DNA of 64,000 nt from Branchiostoma floridae (GCF_000003815.2 NC_049980.1:12282591-12346590); one strand, 5' to 3'. Counted from the stretch's first letter, positions 25,734-40,700 are shown. Made by a program: numbers and translations. The notes: a model not told the origin generated them from the letters alone.

Positions 25734-28700
25734 CTAAGCTATCTTGAGGCTCTGTGCATTAAAACCGTCCCCCTTATGCTTTCCCACCAAATCTAGCATG
25801 GTGTGTTTCTTAGCCAGGGCCCGGGAGGACTCCAGCTCGTACATGGTACACAGGTTGAAGAGTAGGCCTTCTTGAACGAAGCGGTTGGGATCTTCCTGCA
25901 CGACATTTTCCAGCATCTTCAAGGCTTCCTTCAGATTCCCCAAGTACAGCTGACAGACTGCTGTGTTGTTGATTGCCTACAGGGGGAGACATAAACATGC
26001 CTTCATATTGGAAAGTTTTGTCCTACAAGATGCTTGCTCATACAAGAAAGTTGTTAGATAGTGAAATATCCAAAAACATGGAATGAGGAAGATAGTTTGC
26101 TGGTTGCTCCTGACAAGTTTGTCAGCTTTGTCAGCCAAATGATTGGTACATAATAAATATGGCAATAGGCTTATGCAAACATGTGATACTAACTTAAAAT
26201 CACAGAGTAATAAGGCACATTTACATTGCACACAATTTGGTTGAACTGTTGTACAGTTGTTTTACCATTATGTATTGCTGTATCCTGGTTTATACAGATT
26301 ACAGTTTGTATTCAGTAAATATTACTGATCCTGGTGTTTAAATGAAGTGTATAGTCAATGGCCCACACTGGTAGCACCTGTAGAAATCCCTAATTTGAAA
26401 TGGCTGCTGCTGACCTGGGTGTTGCTGGCAATCAATTTTGATTATTGAGTATTGTATGGAGTGCTCAAAATACCCACTTGCAAACTTGCAAAAGCAGCTA
26501 CATTTTGCTTTGGTGCAATGTGAGTTTAACCTGAAATTTTTCAGTGGAACACAGGTCTTCATGTAACTGGAAGAAAAGATAATTAAGTAGCTGAAGAAAG
26601 TAATAACTTGGAAGTAGAGCAACCTGAAATGCTGATGGTGCAACCTGGCTTTTGATTTAGGTGATTAGCTGGCCATGCAGGTTTGACTGTACAAATACCA
26701 CCTGCTATTTCAAAATAATCTGCCTAAAACTGAGTCAGACTCAAACGGGAAATTGCCCTTAGGTGTACCAGTTTCTACATTAGACCAGACTGTAAGGTTT
26801 GATCCAATCATACTATCATTACTTTGATAAGGTCTTAGTCATTTTAAAAAGAGTCAGGAAAAATACTGGAGGGCATTTTCTGTTATTCACACTATTGTGT
26901 CCTCTTTTCAAATCGTTTGATGTGACATGAGATGAAAGACAGGAATAATCAAGGCAAATGTACAGCCTTGCGTTTCAGTGGGCTTTGAAAGGGTACTTAG
27001 AGATCCTCTCTTATTAGCTTTGCTATCTTTTCCTCCATTAAATGAAATTCTAAGATGAAGGAAAGAAAGTGACAAGGTACATTTGTAGTAAGAAAACATT
27101 CTCACAATCATGACAGTGTTGTACTAACTAGTACTGTAAATGCATTTAAGTTCGCGGGGATTTAATTTCGCGGTAGCGGAAAAAAGACATTTTGCAGTGG
27201 TTTTAAGTTCGCGGTAACACCATAGACTGCAGTCTAATACCATAATAGAAAAATGTTTGCGGTGGTTTTAAGTTCGCGGTGAAGTGTTCACCGAAAACTG
27301 CGAACATTAATCCACCGCGAACATTTCTGCATTAATATTTTACAGTAATTATACTAATAGTTGCACCAATCAGAAATAAGTAATGAAGAATGGTAGCAGG
27401 AGCAGCAATTATATTTTCCCACTTGGCTGCACTAATATGCCAGTTAGTGGCAGGGTTTTTTCCTGGAATTGCCAGGTCACGTGTTAGTTGCTTTTGATTT
27501 GCACTTTCCACAGGAGAAAACTGAAAAGATAAGAACATTTTTTGATGCAGAAACCACAAAAAAGTGCCCAACAAGCTGCTAGGGGACCCAAACATACAAC
27601 ACTTTATCCTTACATTTAAACTATCTGCCACTTAATAATCAAGACCAGAGTATGTCAAAGACAACATAAATACAAAAATGAAAGTTCTACACACACAAGG
27701 GCAACTAATTTTAATCTTTGTCTGTCCAACACCTGCACACAATACATACAAATTATTTTTATAATCCATTCAGAGGTTCTTACGTTATAACTACAAATAC
27801 TATGAAATGCAAACAAACAAACACACTACAGATATTTTCAACAAATGTTGTGATATTGGATATATGTATTATACTTTGCTAGTGAAGCCATGTACAGTCA
27901 CACCTGTATAAGAGATCACTTTACAAAATGACCATCTGACTAATATGACCCAGTCCCTTAGATAATTTACCCATTGACAAAAGAGTTAAGAATTCTGTCT
28001 ATAGTGATCACCTATCCACATAGACCAGATTTTATCAGTTTTAAAAGTTACTGTATGTGGTTGTTCACAACTCACCACTCCATTGTCTGGCTGTAACTTG
28101 TAGACCTGTTCAAACAGTTGGCAGGACTCTGCAAAGGACCCTTGGCCCAAGGCTAGGAATGCTCTGGAAGGGGAAGACAATTAAGAGCGAATGTCTGTAA
28201 GGGTCAAACAATGGTGGCACCGGTCAAAAAATAGATTTGGCTCATTTTTTGCAAAGTGATAGTACTTGGTACACAACCCCTCAAAATAGCTTTCTTCCTT
28301 CTCAGAACCCCTCGTTGCCATGGCAACAGGCCAAAGAAGTTTGGGGGCCATTTTGCCGGATTTGGGCATGTCAAAAACATGAAAATTGGCACTATCACTG
28401 AACAATGCTTTAACTAAACAACAAAGGCAGAATATGCTGATCAGAGCAATGCCTAAACTTGTATGAAATAGCAGTAAAGTTAATCTCCTGTAAATTCTAA
28501 GGCCCTGGGCAGCCTGAATACAATACACTGTTTTCAGGTTGTAAAGAATCTGAAATTTTGCCCAACTTCAAAGCACTGAAAGTCCATAAGTATAGAATAT
28601 TTTCGCTTGCAATTTACTACAAATGATAACCTACTATAGGGCTATTAGATGAATGCTAGCAAAGTTTGGGTTCTTGTTTTGTTGCTATGCAATCGTCCGT

Positions 28701-31700
28701 CGAAGTGGGTCAAATTTCATGATTTTGATAATATGTCATTTTGTGCTCTCTTTAAACAATCATAAGTCCCATACCAAAGTTGCTCTGCAATTAAAATTCA
28801 CATGGATTATAAACCAATGCATTGTCTATCAAATGCATGTTTGTAAAGTTCGGGTTCTTGTTTCGTTGCTACGTAATTGTCCTTTAAAGTGGGTCATTTT
28901 TTATGATTTTGATAAAATAGCAGAATGTTTGAAAGTTCAGAGTGGATTAATCTGACATTAAACATAAATATGACATTGTGTAGAATATAATCCCTACAAA
29001 TGTTTTGTTATGGTGATAGCACATTGCTACATCGGTTCTATAAAAACAAAGACTGTGACATGTGTATCACTGTTGTCAAGAACGTGATTTGTGGAAAAGT
29101 CAGTGGAATACGACCTACTTTCAGGAACATGTACATTCACTGTTAGAATACCCGAACTCGAACTGTCCAAACAAGCATTTGATAGACAATATATTCGTTT
29201 GTATTCCTTGTTAATTTCAATTTCAGAACAAATTTACTTTGCAACTTATGACAGTTCAAAGAGAGCACAAAATGATATATCATCAAAATCATGAAAATTG
29301 ACCCACTTTAACGGACAATTGCTTAGCAACAAAACAAGAACCCAAACTTTACAAGCATGACCTTGAGAAACAATATCTTGGTTTACATTTCAGGTAAATT
29401 CTAGTTACAGAACAATTTTGGCTTGTGAGTTATGATTGTTCGAAGATGATGCAAAATAATGTATTTTATCAAAATCATAAAAAATGACCCACTTTAAAGG
29501 ACAATTACGTAGCAACGAAACAAGAACCCGAACTTTACAAACATGCATTTGATAGACAATGCATTGGTTTATAATCCATGTGAATTTTAATTGCAGAGCA
29601 ACTTTGGTATGGGACTTATGATTGTTTAAAGAGAGCATAAAATGACATATTATCAAAATCATGAAATTTGACCCACTTCGACGGACGATTGCATAGCAAC
29701 AAAACAAGAACCCAAACTTTGCTAGCATTCATCTAATAGCCCTATAGTAGGTTATTATTTGTAGTAAATTGCAAGCGAAAATATTTTATACTTATGGACT
29801 TTCAGTGCTTTGAAGTTGGGCAAAATTTCAGATTCTTTACAACCTGAAAACAGTGTATTGTATTCAGGCTGCCCAGGGCCTTAGAATTTACAGGAGATTA
29901 ACTTTACTGCTATTTCATACAAGTTTAGGCATTGCTCTGATCAGCATATTCTGCCTTTGTTGTTTAGTTAAAGCATTGTTCAGTGATAGTGCCCTTAAGT
30001 TAGCCAATTTTCATGTTTTTGAAATGCTCAAATCCGGCAAAATGGCCCCCAAACTTCTTTGGCCTGTTGCCATGGCAACGAGGGGTTCTGAGAAGAAAGA
30101 AAGCTATTTTGAGGGGTTGTGTACCAAGTACTATCACTGTGCAAAAAATGAGCCAAATCTATTTTTTGACCGGTGCCACCATTGTTTGACCCTTACAGAC
30201 ATTCGCTCTTAAAACATTGCATTGTTGCTGGTACTGCATACAAAAATCTCCCATTAGCAATGGAATAGTATTTAAACACTATGGGTCACTGTAAAATGTT
30301 TATTTTGCTAAACTGACCAGAGTAACACCAGACAATTATGACTATGATCACAGTAACAGTGGCTTACATGGTCAAATAGGTAGAGTATAGGACTTGGTAT
30401 AGTACTGTAATACATTAACAAATTCACACATTTTTGTACATGTGTCGAGGTACATGTAGCCAAAGGTAAAGGTAGCCTTTGAGGCTGTAGGGACAGTGAG
30501 TTGTTAAACCATTGTGTCTAGGGCATGGTATTGGAGAGCACAGCCCATTCGTATACTTCCACCTCCCCAACCAAAGTCAACTACCCATTTTAGGGAGGAC
30601 AGTCATGCAAAATGCCTTTCCCAGGGATTCAATGTCTAGCCAGGAAAGCCAGGAATAGAACCAATGACCTCTAGACCTCATGTTCACTAGCCTAGCCTTG
30701 GTCATCTGACAATCTTGTTGGGGGCTTGGGTTCTACATGAACAAACCTGGGTTTGATTCAGCTATAAAACTTAATTTTCAACCCACTTGTTGGTAGTTTT
30801 GACAGCCTCTCCATCTTCTTCATCTTCCAGAAGTGGCTCTGCCTTCTCAAAGCACTGCTGGGCTCCTCTCACATCCCCAAGCTGCAGTCATGGAAAATCT
30901 TGATATAGTCAATAGTGCATTTCATTCAACTAAACAAAAATGGCAAACATTAGTCTGTATGGTATTGTTGCATACACGTGTCTTTAAATTTAAGGAACAT
31001 GCACCAAATTGCACTAGTGGTAGTTTTCTAATCGATCATTGAATGATCAAAATTGCATTTGTGTGACCCTTGAATTTATATTATATGTATTGGAATATGG
31101 TGCACTATGATACACTAGAATATTCATTCTTTATCTCTGAAATCTGTAAAACTAAGGGTTGCTCTGTGGTCGTAGCCTCTAGTGGAAAAGCTGTCTTATG
31201 GTCTCATTGATGTATTACTCCGAGTGGGTACCCTAAAATAGATCCGAGACAAAAAATAAACGGCTGCACGGACGCATGTTTTTAGCGGTGAGAAATTCCC
31301 TTTCAGCCAGCGGAACTGATCTCAAAAGTTAGATTGGTGAAAGCTTGTTTGTAACAGAAGTAATTAGCAGGTAAAGTTTTGTAGCCGCGCGCTAGGTCGG
31401 AGGTACACAGTCGTGGGTTCTGAGTGGTGCGGTTGTACACTAGCAGCGAAAAAGTGCCTTTTTGGGGGATTGTCTAATCGTAGTTTGTAATTGCTATAAA
31501 AAAAGTTCCGAGGCTTAGTTTACGTTGGCAATTTTTTTCCACGATATAGGGTAAATGTGCTTGACATAGAATGAAAAATCTGCTGAAATTTCACGTAGCT
31601 TCATTATGAACGCGGCCATTTAAACCACGAATTATAACATAGAAGTCTATGAGAAGAAGAAACTCATCAATGAGACCTTACTCTCTATGTTTGAAATTTC

Positions 31701-34700
31701 ACACTAAGGTCTTCTACACTAGAGTAACCCTGTCAAAGTAGCTTTCCCTCCACTTCTATAGAAACAACTTTGTCATTGGCCAAGTTACTATATGGAGATA
31801 TGGTTCGGGATGTCCACGTCATGAAGTAATCCATTACGATAATTGCCTCTCTGAGGAATTCATTTGCATCATGCTGTGACGAACAAAAGTCATACTTGAG
31901 TAGTTGCTATATATCATTTATTTGGTGTAGTCAAGTAAGATCTAAAGTATTCCCTTTACTCAGCCATATACCTTCTACAAGTTATGAATTAAGGGTTAAT
32001 GACCCGCCCTGAGGTGTACATCATACTACATGTACATGTATATACAGTGATTCATGGCCGATTCCAAATAACCACAGAATGAACTTATGAGGTGGTTATC
32101 GGAATCGGCCATGAATAATGGCACCGTATACACCGAAGGAAAGCGGGTTATTATCATATACACATTGTCATAACTCAGCTCCGGAAGGCATATAGACGAG
32201 ATCCAGTTTTTGTTCATCCTGTCCTTTTTTATTACTGGTCGGGCAGATTCTTGCTCTCCCTGCCTTCCGAACATTCTTACTTGTGTGGCTGGGTGATAAT
32301 GTCTCACCATCACTCCTTGTACCTGTACCTGCTGTAATGTCACTGTTTGTGATCGATTACAACGTTTTGTTCATCTTTGAACCATGTGCCATTTTGTTGC
32401 TCTCATTCCCAGCATAATGTAAGGATCCTCTACTTACTGCTGGTTGGCAATAATAACCTTAGAATGAGACCTTTTTTCTGTCCCTTTGCTAAAAGTGTGC
32501 TTGTACCAATGCAGTATTCATTCAATCAAGTATTTCTTACATACATGTAACAATAGGTTATGTCAAGATGGTACTTTTATTCAACAAAGAAACCTGTTAC
32601 AAATGTTGGCAAAAAGATTCTACTCCCCTGCATGATGGCATTGTCAAGTGGTCAATAACTAGGATATTTGGCTGATTATTGACCGGGGAATAAGGCATCA
32701 TAACCAACATGAAATGGGGCCTTTTGACTGGTCGATGTCGCCTGGTTATATGATAACATATTCTTAAATTGTAGAATATTGGCACCAACATTGCAAATAT
32801 TCTGAATACCAAAATCAGAGTCCATTAAGATTGACATTTGTAACTAGTTTTAACATAGCCAGCCACAGAACGTAAAACATATATAATTTCCATATTGACC
32901 ATTACAGTAAAAGATCATCAAAGCTTTAGGGGGATGAAAAGTCACCACAAGCCGACTGTCAACAACTTCAGTAACAAGTGGAGTGAACTGCCAAACATGT
33001 TCAAATGCATTCCTTGATTCATCGGTCAACTCAAGCTTAGGTGGGAAGTGGCCAGATTTCAAGATATTCTCATGATTCAATCAAGTTACATTCATATGTT
33101 GTGAATATCGCAGTGCAGTGCAGGTAGACTTATAACTAATAATGAAGAAAATGACCAAAAACAGTGACTATTCAAAATGTGAGCATTTCTTGAGTTTTCA
33201 TTGTAAAGATAATACCATTCCTCCCTTTATTACCTGATCAACTACTAGTACATCAGGTAATAAAAAATGATTACGCTTATTGCTGACAGTCTGTTTTCTA
33301 TACTTATCCTGTTACTTTAAGAAATCCAAGCAACCAGTGAAACCACAGACCCAATTTCTGTATGTGTCAACAGCCAATGGGGTTAATCTTACATTAGATG
33401 TGACACAATTGAGTATCCAATCAGAATGGACATCATACATATAGCTACTAGCAAAAGAGATACACCCATGCTGCAATTAGCTTAAAAGATGGAACGATTA
33501 ATCACACTAGTTTCAAACACGCTCTAGTGAAATGTTTTAGAACATGCACAATAACACACACATATTGTGCATCGTACATGGGAAACCTAATAATACAATG
33601 TAGTTATCGTAATGTTATTTCAATTGTTTTTCTTGTTATGTATTATTCCTGGCAATTATTGATAATTCTTTTTATCGTGAAATCCATTGATCTGTTTTAC
33701 ATTTTTTCAAAGATCTAACTTTTTTTAAAGTTTAAAGGAGAAAGATAATAGGCTAAGCCTTTTTAGTGCTGTTTCTCTCCTCCTGCACTTTTGTTTTTTT
33801 ACCTCAGACTATGAAAAATGGTGTTTTTTATATCCATGAAGGGGCCATGGGTGTGCCTCTCCAACGATGACATTTGCCACATGTACAAGTACTAGGTTTT
33901 TGACTTAACAGTCCTCCTTGCATTTGGACATCCTGGTAGCTTAGCAAACAGTCCTTTTTTGTACATTTGTCTTGGATATGCCGGGTCTCAATTTTTTGTT
34001 GACTGTCAGACACATAGTTTTGTTAAGGTTTGGGCCCCCTAGCAGCAGCGCTCATTCAGCTAAGAAGAAAGCAGTTGCAGTGTTGGGTTCTCATAAAAAA
34101 TGTAGTCTGCTAAACCTTACAATGCCCTACATTGTGTGCACGTTTAAGAAGTGGCAGTTTGATAATTCCAGCACCGTGTTTTAGCTAATATTTCATTTCT
34201 AGGGGTTAAATCAAGTCCTTTCTTGGCTGTTTTTGCTGCGTAAATTGAAGATAATATTTTCTATTCATTTTGTGACATTTCTTCACACACAAATTTAGGT
34301 CATAGTCAGTTGTACAAAGTCATGCAAGCACAGCTCTCAGACTATAGATTTGCTGTCTGAGAGCTGTGTGCTCACAACTGACTATGAACTGTACTATTCT
34401 GCATGTAAATTATTCAAATTGCATGCAAAACTTTTGCAAACATGTAATTTTGTACTGTGCTGTTTGTAACCAAATAAGAGTATTTCAAGCATTGGCCTTA
34501 CCTGAAGTTTGATCCTACCCATTGCACTTAGAATCTGGGGAGTATCTCCAATTTCTTGAGACAGTATGGTGTCCATCGTCTCATAGGCTAGATTAAAATC
34601 CTGAAAACCAAAAAATTAATGAGTTTGTAAATTATCAATATCTAACAGAAACATGCATAGCCCATAGATCCATGAAAGAGAAATTTTACAAAGAGATATA

Positions 34701-37700
34701 TGCATTGTAGATGGATTTTTGTTGATGATGTCATTTTCATTAAGTGCCTAGCCCTTTTCCTGTGAAAACATGCGCTGAACTGCGCTAGATACAGCCCTTC
34801 TCCCGTAAGGTGAGAAGTGTACACAATCACCATTTTACTTTCAAAAGGAGGTTAGTATATCACAGAATCCAATTCTTATTTCTGTTTCCTTACCTTCAAG
34901 ACCACAGCACAGTTGGTGATGGAAAACTGCACCCGAACTTCCCGAGACTTCCACAGTTGTAAAGATGCTAGGGGAAAGGAAACAGGTTTGAAAACAATTA
35001 TATTATAGATCAAATAAAACTTATGAAAAAAGTCTTGCACATGAAAAAAAGGGCACTGTAAGGTAAACAAAGGATGTTGCAGGTATCAGTGCTACTATCA
35101 ATGATAATTACCTGTCCTGTTCTCTGGCGACAACACCAGCATGCTTCCATCTTCAGCCACACCTTTCTCCAGGTTGGTAACAACCTGTAAAATCAGACAT
35201 GTACATCCGTAAAAAGTTTCCTTAGGTTGGAGGATCAATTAAACAAAATCTTCTTTTTTACACAACCTTCCTTCTAATTCATCAGTAAATGTTTTGACGG
35301 CCTTCATCAGTACAAAATGAAACATGCAGGATTCCTGCACCAGGAATTGAATTTTTATGAAGATTTGGAGGATTCCTGAGTGCAGGATTCCTGCCTGCAG
35401 CTGTATTCGCGTAATCAATGAGACCTGATATAACAATAAATTTACACAGACTGAATATTTCATGCAGGTATGAGGTCTCTGAACTCTTGTAATTGTTTGT
35501 TTTGCACAAAGGGCAAACTGCCTTGAGGCAAAACAAACCAGTTATGTACAGTAAATGCAAGCTGAGAAGGGCCAAATTAATCCGCTTACACCAGAAAGGA
35601 CCCCTGCTATATGTATTTCTGCTTGAGGTGTTTCTTTTCTAAATTATGAGGTTTCCAGCTTTACCTTTCATTGATTGCTTTCATGTTGCATGTATGTATG
35701 GGGTTGCCCCCCAGGGAACTTTGAAAAATGCCTAAACTGGCGATATGTAACCCTGGTAAAACAAAAATAAACAAACAAACAAACAAATGTCTTTAAGTTT
35801 AACTAAAGCTACATAATTATCATGCTCATTTTCACCTGGGTCAAGTGAAGAAATAGCTGTTAAGTGCCATTCCCTAGGGCACAACACTAGGGCCTGCTAG
35901 AGATTCAAATTTAAACCCGGCACCTTAAGACAACAACACTATTAGCCAGATGTTATAGCATAAATCATATTTAATTTTAAAAAATCCACCTGACACACAA
36001 CTTTATTTCTACAAAGCTTCTGCAAACTGTGCAACTTCTATATGCATTGAGGAATATTTTCATATATTACATGATTGAAGGATTAATAAATCTTGATTCC
36101 TGAGCATTCTTCTCTTATAGGCTGAATATCATTTTTAATTCAGTTTCCCAATTTCCCAAATACGATGAGTTATGCTATGCATATTAATACCTTATACAGT
36201 ATACGATGGCTGCCATCTTTTACATTACTACTTGTAATAGCAGAAATCAGATATTGGATACAAAATGTAATACTGTAAATGGAGAAACTTTTGCGGTGGT
36301 TAAATGCTAACGGGTTTCACTGTGGCCGCTTCACCGCGAACTTAAAATTGAAAATTTTTCTATGACAGTAAGAGACTACAGTGCATTGTGCTACCGTGAA
36401 TTTAAAAGCACCACAAAAAGGCCTTTTTCTCGCTTCCACGAAATTAAGTCTCCACAAACTTAAATGCATTTACAGTACTACTACATTTTTTCCACCTTGC
36501 ATAACAGAATTAGTGAATTTGTCAATAGATCAACTTTAATTATATACAGTTGATATTGTCATATAAAAATATTAAAATATTTGAGTTGTAAATATATTAC
36601 AGCACATTAGGTATGAGATTAAGAAATTCACGATGACTATCTGATGCAGTCACATTTCATACCTGGTTACATGTGCCGAGCAAGTGGTAGAGTCTGTCAA
36701 GCGCCTCATGTGGTTTTCCCAGGTACTGCGGCAGCTCAGCATGGAGAACTCTGAAGTGGAATGGGACCATGGTGCCTGGGGAAGTGCACAAGGAATAGGA
36801 GTATGTAAATGTCTTTTCTTTCAATATCATGTGAGAATCAACATGTCCAAGGCAAAAAATCTACAGGTCACTACTGCAAGGACAAGGGATACTACATGTA
36901 TACAAACCAAAAATACCACCTGTATATGCAGGTTTGTGCATGGAAAAATGGAGCTGTGCAGGTATTTCTGGTCTGGTGTCTACCTGCACCTAACCTGCTC
37001 TGGTCCATGTACTGGGTTTTATGTATATATCAAATTTCATATGATGTACATGTATATGGATTGTTATTAGCTGCATTGACCACCTACATGTATAAAGCAG
37101 AAAAACAGCTGCTATGGTTCCTACTATCAATTTTAGTATGATCCATACTTCCTATAAATTCAGAGTGGTGCAGGTAAAATTTCTCTGGTGCAGGTAATTT
37201 CCAATGTTACCTGCACCAGTGCAGGTAGGCAGACAAAAGTCATTTGTGCCCTGCAAACGCACCTCTTCTCCCTTTGTATGTGTCTGGGTAGAACTCGTAG
37301 TAAAGATCTGGTTGGTCCAGACTGCCGAATGCCTCCAGCTCAGCCTCCGCAGTGGAAAACATCCGTAGACGAACCAGCAACGCAATACGGGTGAACCACA
37401 GCTGTGAAACATATATATAGAAATGGTATTGAATTCTGTTATATCTTATCCTGCTATATTTAATCCTGCTACTAGATAGGAAATTGTGCAGAAAGGAGGT
37501 TTTCACAATGTTATAAGGTTTGAAACATTTCCGTTTGTTCACATAATTCATGAATTTTGCAGATTGTAATTCTACAGTTTTACTGTTGATAGCCTTGTAC
37601 TAGCCTGACTAAAATCGCGCCCCTAGCGGCCGGCTCTACTTAACCCCAGCCAGCGAGAGATTGTGTAAACACAGACTAGCCCTGTACATGTATATGTGAG

Positions 37701-40700
37701 TCAGACATATGTCCGTGCCCCTTACCTGTAGACTATGTGGAGTATGCCTTGACAGCTGCCCTGCCATCCCCATGCCTTGTCCTGACTGGGCCAGCAGTCG
37801 ACCTGTCATGTCTACTGCAGCACGCAAGTTCCCCGTTACCTGGGAGACGATTGATGCATAATGAACATGTATATGACACAAGCAAACAAGGTCTGTATAT
37901 TCACATATTGATAGTCAGCCTTTAAACTCCTTGCTTTAACCTAAGGCACTAGCCACTAGCATCCAAGATTGCTAAATGAAAATTCTGTCAATTATCACTT
38001 TAACCATTCAAAAATCAAAAGTCATGACAATCTGTCAACCCAAATCATTCTCCTCCAGAGTCTAAAACAAAATTGTTTCCTGCTGTTAGAACACCAGGGC
38101 TCGAAATACTTTCTTCTCTATACCTGCACTGGTGCAGGTAATATTGAAAATTACCTGCACCACACAGGAGGTATTTCGAGCCCTGAACACAAAGCTACAA
38201 TCAAGAGGACAAGAACCTACACCACAACTCTTCATATGTCTAAGAGCTAGCAACCATTAAAAAAGAATCTAGACCATGGCCTGTCCAGAACATGAAACAT
38301 TAAAACAAGAATTCCTACTATAGTACCTTAAAAGGCACTAGTGGTCATAATCTACCAAGTTAAACATTACAACATGTATCATAAAGATCTTGAGTTACAG
38401 GCTGTCCACAAAAAATCAGACACATATATACATCTAAAAACATGTCCTTCTTGGCAAAAGTGCAACATTATCATTATTAATATATTTTTGTACACCAGTA
38501 CATACAATCAGGTGCTTCAGCCCCTGTTCATTGTGTGACACACTGTCCACTGACAGACTCTGTCTCTTTGAAGCCTCCTGTTCACCAAGGCTTTTCTTCA
38601 TCAGATCCTGGATTGGGTCACCCTGCAAGGAAAGGAATAGCAGAATGAAAAGACTCAAAAGATATTATTGAATCGATGATGTACAACATAAATTTATTGA
38701 GCAATCTGACGAATTGTGATTGTTGAACAGTCGCAGCATCTAGTGGAAATAGGATGTTAACAATAGTATGCTAGCATGCATAGTATGCATATCTTGTTTT
38801 GTTTGTATCAGAAATTCTGTTTTGTCTTGTATTATTCCTCCAAAATTCTAACCTGTGACTCATCCACCATGATTCCTGGCATGGTCAGCTGGTCCTTCTC
38901 TAACATCACTGTTCCGGGCGGAGAGGTTGCTATGGCAACCAAGGTCTTCCTGGTACGTTCTGACGGGATCCAGGCGTCATGACGACGGTCCATCTCACTC
39001 ATGTTGATAACGGCAGTGAATGGATCCTCCTCTCCTGGGAACGTGCCCTCGGTTGAACCACCGAAAGGACCTTGGGGTGCGCTCTGGAACAGTGCGTGAG
39101 TCGTGCCTACTGTAGCTTTCTGATTGGCCACTCCTTCTGATTCAAAGGCTTCTTGCGCAGTCTCGACTGAGAATGCACGTGCCTTCTCTGGAAAATTACT
39201 ATCTTTGAGCTCTTCTTTGACACCCTGTAAGTCAGCCACATTTTGAGAGAGTTCAGTTGTAGACACCTGAGTGACTGCAGCATCTTCAACCAGCTGTGGT
39301 TTTGGGGCGCCCTTTCCTTCCTTCTGAAGCTCTTGGTCAATCTCATGCAGGAGTGCATCATGGGACAGCTGACGAGGAGTCGTGTGCAATGTTTGCTGTG
39401 ACGCTTGCTCCTCCTTGTTGGTTTGTACAGAGACACAGCTGCCATCAGTCTGTTCCTGACCACTTTTCTCTGCTGGCTGTGAAGACAAGGAATCAAAGAA
39501 ACTGGAACCTTCAGTGTCCTTGCCAGTCACTGGGGCGTCCTGGAAGAAGGAACTGACCGAAGGGGTCATTGCACTGTCCTTCTTTAGGTCACCCTGCTGT
39601 TCATTAAACACATGGATGACAACCTGTGTCTCCTCCCGGGGGCTTCCAACCTCTTGGAGAAGGAAGCCTTCGTTGTCGTAAGTTGCTGGCGGGGTTGCAC
39701 CATTCCCACTGCCACTATGACTGTTTTTACTGGGAATTTCTATTCCGTCATATGTGCTATCCTCCTCCTGACCCCTGACCTCTTGACCTCTAACCTGATC
39801 CTCTGACAGAGCTTGCTGGATGTCAAACTTGGCCAGGTCTACACCTGACTGCACTGATTTAAACAGGGCTGGCTCGGACGGATTGACTGGCAGACCCATT
39901 TCAAATGGGGGTTGCTGTAATCCCAGTGGATCCAGTTTCTTCTGGTCAAAACTGGCCATGACTGGGTCAAACTGCTCAGACTTGCTTTCAGCCACTCCAA
40001 GCTGGTTGGAACTGGTAAGCTCTAGATCACAGGCAACCTCCACTTCAGGGGTGGGGGCCATTTGGTTGTCCACATCAGTGGGGGAGGGAAACGTGTCTAC
40101 GCTAGAAGATGGCTGAAGCTCATCGAGTCCGTCACCTTCTGTGTCTGGCGGGGAGTCAAAATCAATGGCCACCTCTTCTAAGTTGCCGGGGATGTCACTC
40201 ATCTGACCTGTGGAGGCAACATCCGTGTCTGATGTCACACTTTTCCGCTCCAGACTGTCCTTGACACCTGTTAAATGATACACAAATATTTGATGAATAC
40301 CTACCTACCTACCTACCTAGTCCCTTGACCTCCAGGTCATTGTTGGTAGCCATGAAGATGGACGATCCTGTCAACAGTAGAAAACTTTGCACTGTTGACA
40401 GGACGAACCTGTCAACAGTAGAAAACTTTGCATTGTTGACAGGACGATCCTGTCAACTAGGGATGCGTACCTAAACCCACGTTTAGGTACAGGTCCGGAT
40501 TCGAATCCAGAGGTTTAGGTACAGATGATACTCAGGCTAGAAGTTACTGTGAAAACAAAACAAAACAAATCAAACCACTGCAACCATTTCAAGATGTACA
40601 GTATGGTATTACCTTGTCCCATGCCATCTGCTGAGCTGGGCGTGTCTAGTTCAGGTGTTCCAAACTCAGAGGAGGGAGTCTGGAGCGTACCTGTCTCCTC

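Noticed and set aside
28181-30212. Four paired open frames of 100-119 codons on opposite strands
   Set aside because: They are the two arms of the foldback element translated; they resemble no protein and contain subunit repeats.
32850-33080. 76-codon minus-strand frame with protein-like composition ([17 protein letters not shown])
   Set aside because: It lies inside a TRAPPC12 intron with no partner exons and no family that I recognise; too short to call.
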